NCBI GenBank assembly: GCA_040007035.1
Contig: JBDTVU010000173.1
Location: 1-6,252 of the forward strand
Length of the DNA: 6,252 nt
Direction: 5' to 3'
DNA from: CAIWHR01 sp040007035
GTDB lineage: Bacteria; Pseudomonadota; Gammaproteobacteria; Burkholderiales; Casimicrobiaceae
In this document: one piece after another, positions 5,308 to 6,252 of the stretch
Numbering within the stretch: the stretch's first letter is position 1
Layout: each line of letters opens with the position of its first letter
Made by a program: the position numbers and the translations under genes
Notes under the pieces: generated by a model
Told to the model about the DNA's origin: nothing
Databases searched by the model: none
The model's input: the letters and a program-made list of their open reading frames with translations, nothing else

Positions 5308-6186
5308 ATGCCCGAATCGCCCGAGCTCGAATTCCCTCCCGTCGTCCTGACCTTCGCCGCATCGGACCCGTCGGGCGGCGCCGGCATGCAGGCCGACATC
5401 CTGACGCTCGCCAGCATGGGCTGCCATCCGCTGTCGGTGCTCACCGCGATCACCGTGCAGGACACGATGGGCGTCGAGGGCATCCAGGCGCTCGACCCGG
5501 ACTGGGTCGCCGACCAGGCCCGCTGCCTGCTGCAGGACATGCCGGTCGACGCGTTCAAGATCGGCGTGCTGGGCAGCGTCGAGAACATCGCCGTGATCGC
5601 CGAGATCCTGTCCGACTATCCGGACGTGCCGCTGGTGCTCGACCCGGTGCTCGCCTCCGGCCGCGGCGACGAATTCGCGAGCGAGGAAATGATGCACGCG
5701 ATGCGCGAGCTGCTGCTCCCGCAGACGACGATCCTGACGCCGAACAGCATGGAGGCGCGGCGGCTCGCCGAGGTCGACGACGACGAGGAGCCCGCGCTCG
5801 ACGTCTGCGCCGAGCGGCTGATCGAGATGGGCGCCGCGCACGTGCTCGTCACCGGCACCCACGAGGCGACGGCGCAGGTCATCAACACGCTCTACGGCAA
5901 GGGTGGCGTGATCCGCACCGACAGTTGGCAGCGGCTGCCGGGCAGCTACCACGGCTCGGGCTGCACGCTCGCCGCGGCGATCGCCGCGATGCTGGCCAAC
6001 GGCCTCGATCTGCCTGAGGCCGTGCGCGAAGCGCAGGACTACACCTGGCACACGCTCGAAAAGGCGTACCGGCCGGGGATGGGCCAGTTCCTTCCCGACC
6101 GGCTGTTCTGGGCGCGCGACGACGGCGAAGGTCCCGCCGGCGACGACGCTGCGCCGCGTCTGTCCGATGCCCGCGGGAGCCACTGA
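5308..6186 (+). CDS. thiD: Hydroxymethylpyrimidine/phosphomethylpyrimidine kinase
   Basis: Phosphorylates HMP and then HMP-phosphate to HMP-pyrophosphate for thiamine synthesis; a cytoplasmic ribokinase-fold enzyme. 292 residues, slightly longer than the common ~265. Motifs are FAASDPSGGAGMQADI (16-31, substrate binding), TAITVQDT (46-53), VLDPVLASGRGDEF (110-123), TPNSMEARRLAE (144-155) and the anion-hole/catalytic GSGCTLAAAIAA (216-227) with Cys219. The last ~22 residues, after DRLFWAR, are acidic and Ala/Gly-rich; they look like a non-essential tail and overlap the start of thiE by 20 nt. ATG 5308 is chosen because the fold begins at about residue 11. No Shine-Dalgarno is evident, so the exact start is less sure than the identity. 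A TAAAAT -10-like box lies upstream. The GSGC and DPVLASGRGDE wording differs from the GTGC and DPVM forms seen in enteric ThiD. Confidence 0.95.
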   Translation: MPESPELEFPPVVLTFAASDPSGGAGMQADILTLASMGCHPLSVLTAITVQDTMGVEGIQALDPDWVADQARCLLQDMPVDAFKIGVLGSVENIAVIAEILSDYPDVPLVLDPVLASGRGDEFASEEMMHAMRELLLPQTTILTPNSMEARRLAEVDDDEEPALDVCAERLIEMGAAHVLVTGTHEATAQVINTLYGKGGVIRTDSWQRLPGSYHGSGCTLAAAIAAMLANGLDLPEAVREAQDYTWHTLEKAYRPGMGQFLPDRLFWARDDGEGPAGDDAAPRLSDARGSH

Positions 6187-6252
6187 CGACGCCCGTGCGC
6201 GGCGGCGCGCCCGGGTCCGGCTGCTGCGCGGGCTGTACGCGGTCACGCCCGA
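6167..6252 (+). CDS. thiE: Thiamine-phosphate synthase, N-terminal fragment (cut by window end)
   Basis: Joins HMP-pyrophosphate and thiazole phosphate into thiamine phosphate. Only the first 28 full codons are inside the window: MPAGATDDARARRR then ARVRLLRGLYAVTP. The LRGLYAVTP stretch (residues 20-28) is the first beta strand of the ThiE TIM barrel (typically LYAVTPD), and thiE after thiD is the expected pathway order. The ATG at 6167 lies inside the end of thiD (20-nt overlap) and is the only conventional start in this frame before the conserved strand. It gives an unusually arginine-rich lead-in of about 19 residues, so the true start could be a non-standard codon further down. No Shine-Dalgarno seen. 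The identity rests on this short motif plus context. Confidence 0.75.
   Translation, partial: MPAGATDDARARRRARVRLLRGLYAVTP

Noticed and set aside
5032..6246. A 404-codon minus-strand frame that would make rubredoxin the C-terminus of a large protein across thiD
   Set aside because: Only the last 54 residues look like a protein family, and they form a complete rubredoxin starting at MKKY. The upstream part mirrors thiD and is compositionally a shadow.
1..6252. Search for CRISPR repeats, insertion sequences, tRNA genes or toxin-antitoxin pairs
   Set aside because: No spaced direct repeats, terminal inverted repeats, transposase motifs or tRNA-like arms were seen; nearly every base is accounted for by housekeeping genes.

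Overview
The window is a GC-rich stretch from a proteobacterium, most likely a betaproteobacterium. The evidence is the gene order: a late cytochrome c oxidase (aa3-type, complex IV) assembly cluster, followed by a rubredoxin gene divergent from thiD-thiE. The protein sequences are also of beta/gamma type. No tRNA, rRNA, CRISPR array, insertion sequence or phage gene is visible. This is dense housekeeping DNA with very short intergenic gaps, and no stretch over 300 bases lacks a gene.

Positions 1-4626 hold the respiratory block. In order these are the 3' part of ctaG/cox11 (copper delivery to the CuB site), ctaE/coxC (subunit III), a strong intrinsic terminator, a tiny minus-strand twin-transmembrane gene, SURF1, a membrane-anchored SCO-like protein of unknown function, ctaB (heme O synthase) and a lipoprotein SCO (copper delivery to CuA). 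SURF1 and the SCO-like gene overlap by 8 nt, and ctaB and sco by 1 nt, so at least two translationally coupled pairs are present. Together these genes supply a structural subunit, heme farnesylation and copper insertion for the oxidase. The notable absence is ctaA (heme A synthase), which in related clusters lies just before ctaB. Here only 86 bp separate the SCO-like gene from ctaB.

Positions 4643-5196 (minus strand) hold a two-gene unit: rubredoxin, then glyoxalase I (gloA), overlapping by one base (TGATG). gloA converges on sco with only 16 bp between the stop codons.

Positions 5308-6252 (plus strand) hold thiD (HMP/HMP-P kinase) and the start of thiE (thiamine-phosphate synthase, cut by the window end), overlapping by 20 nt. 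The 111-bp region between rubredoxin and thiD carries two oppositely oriented -10-like hexamers within 18 bp.

I found no convincing novel system. The items most worth a second look are the missing ctaA, the SCO-like protein that keeps CxxxC but lacks the copper-ligand histidine, and the rubredoxin-glyoxalase I coupling.
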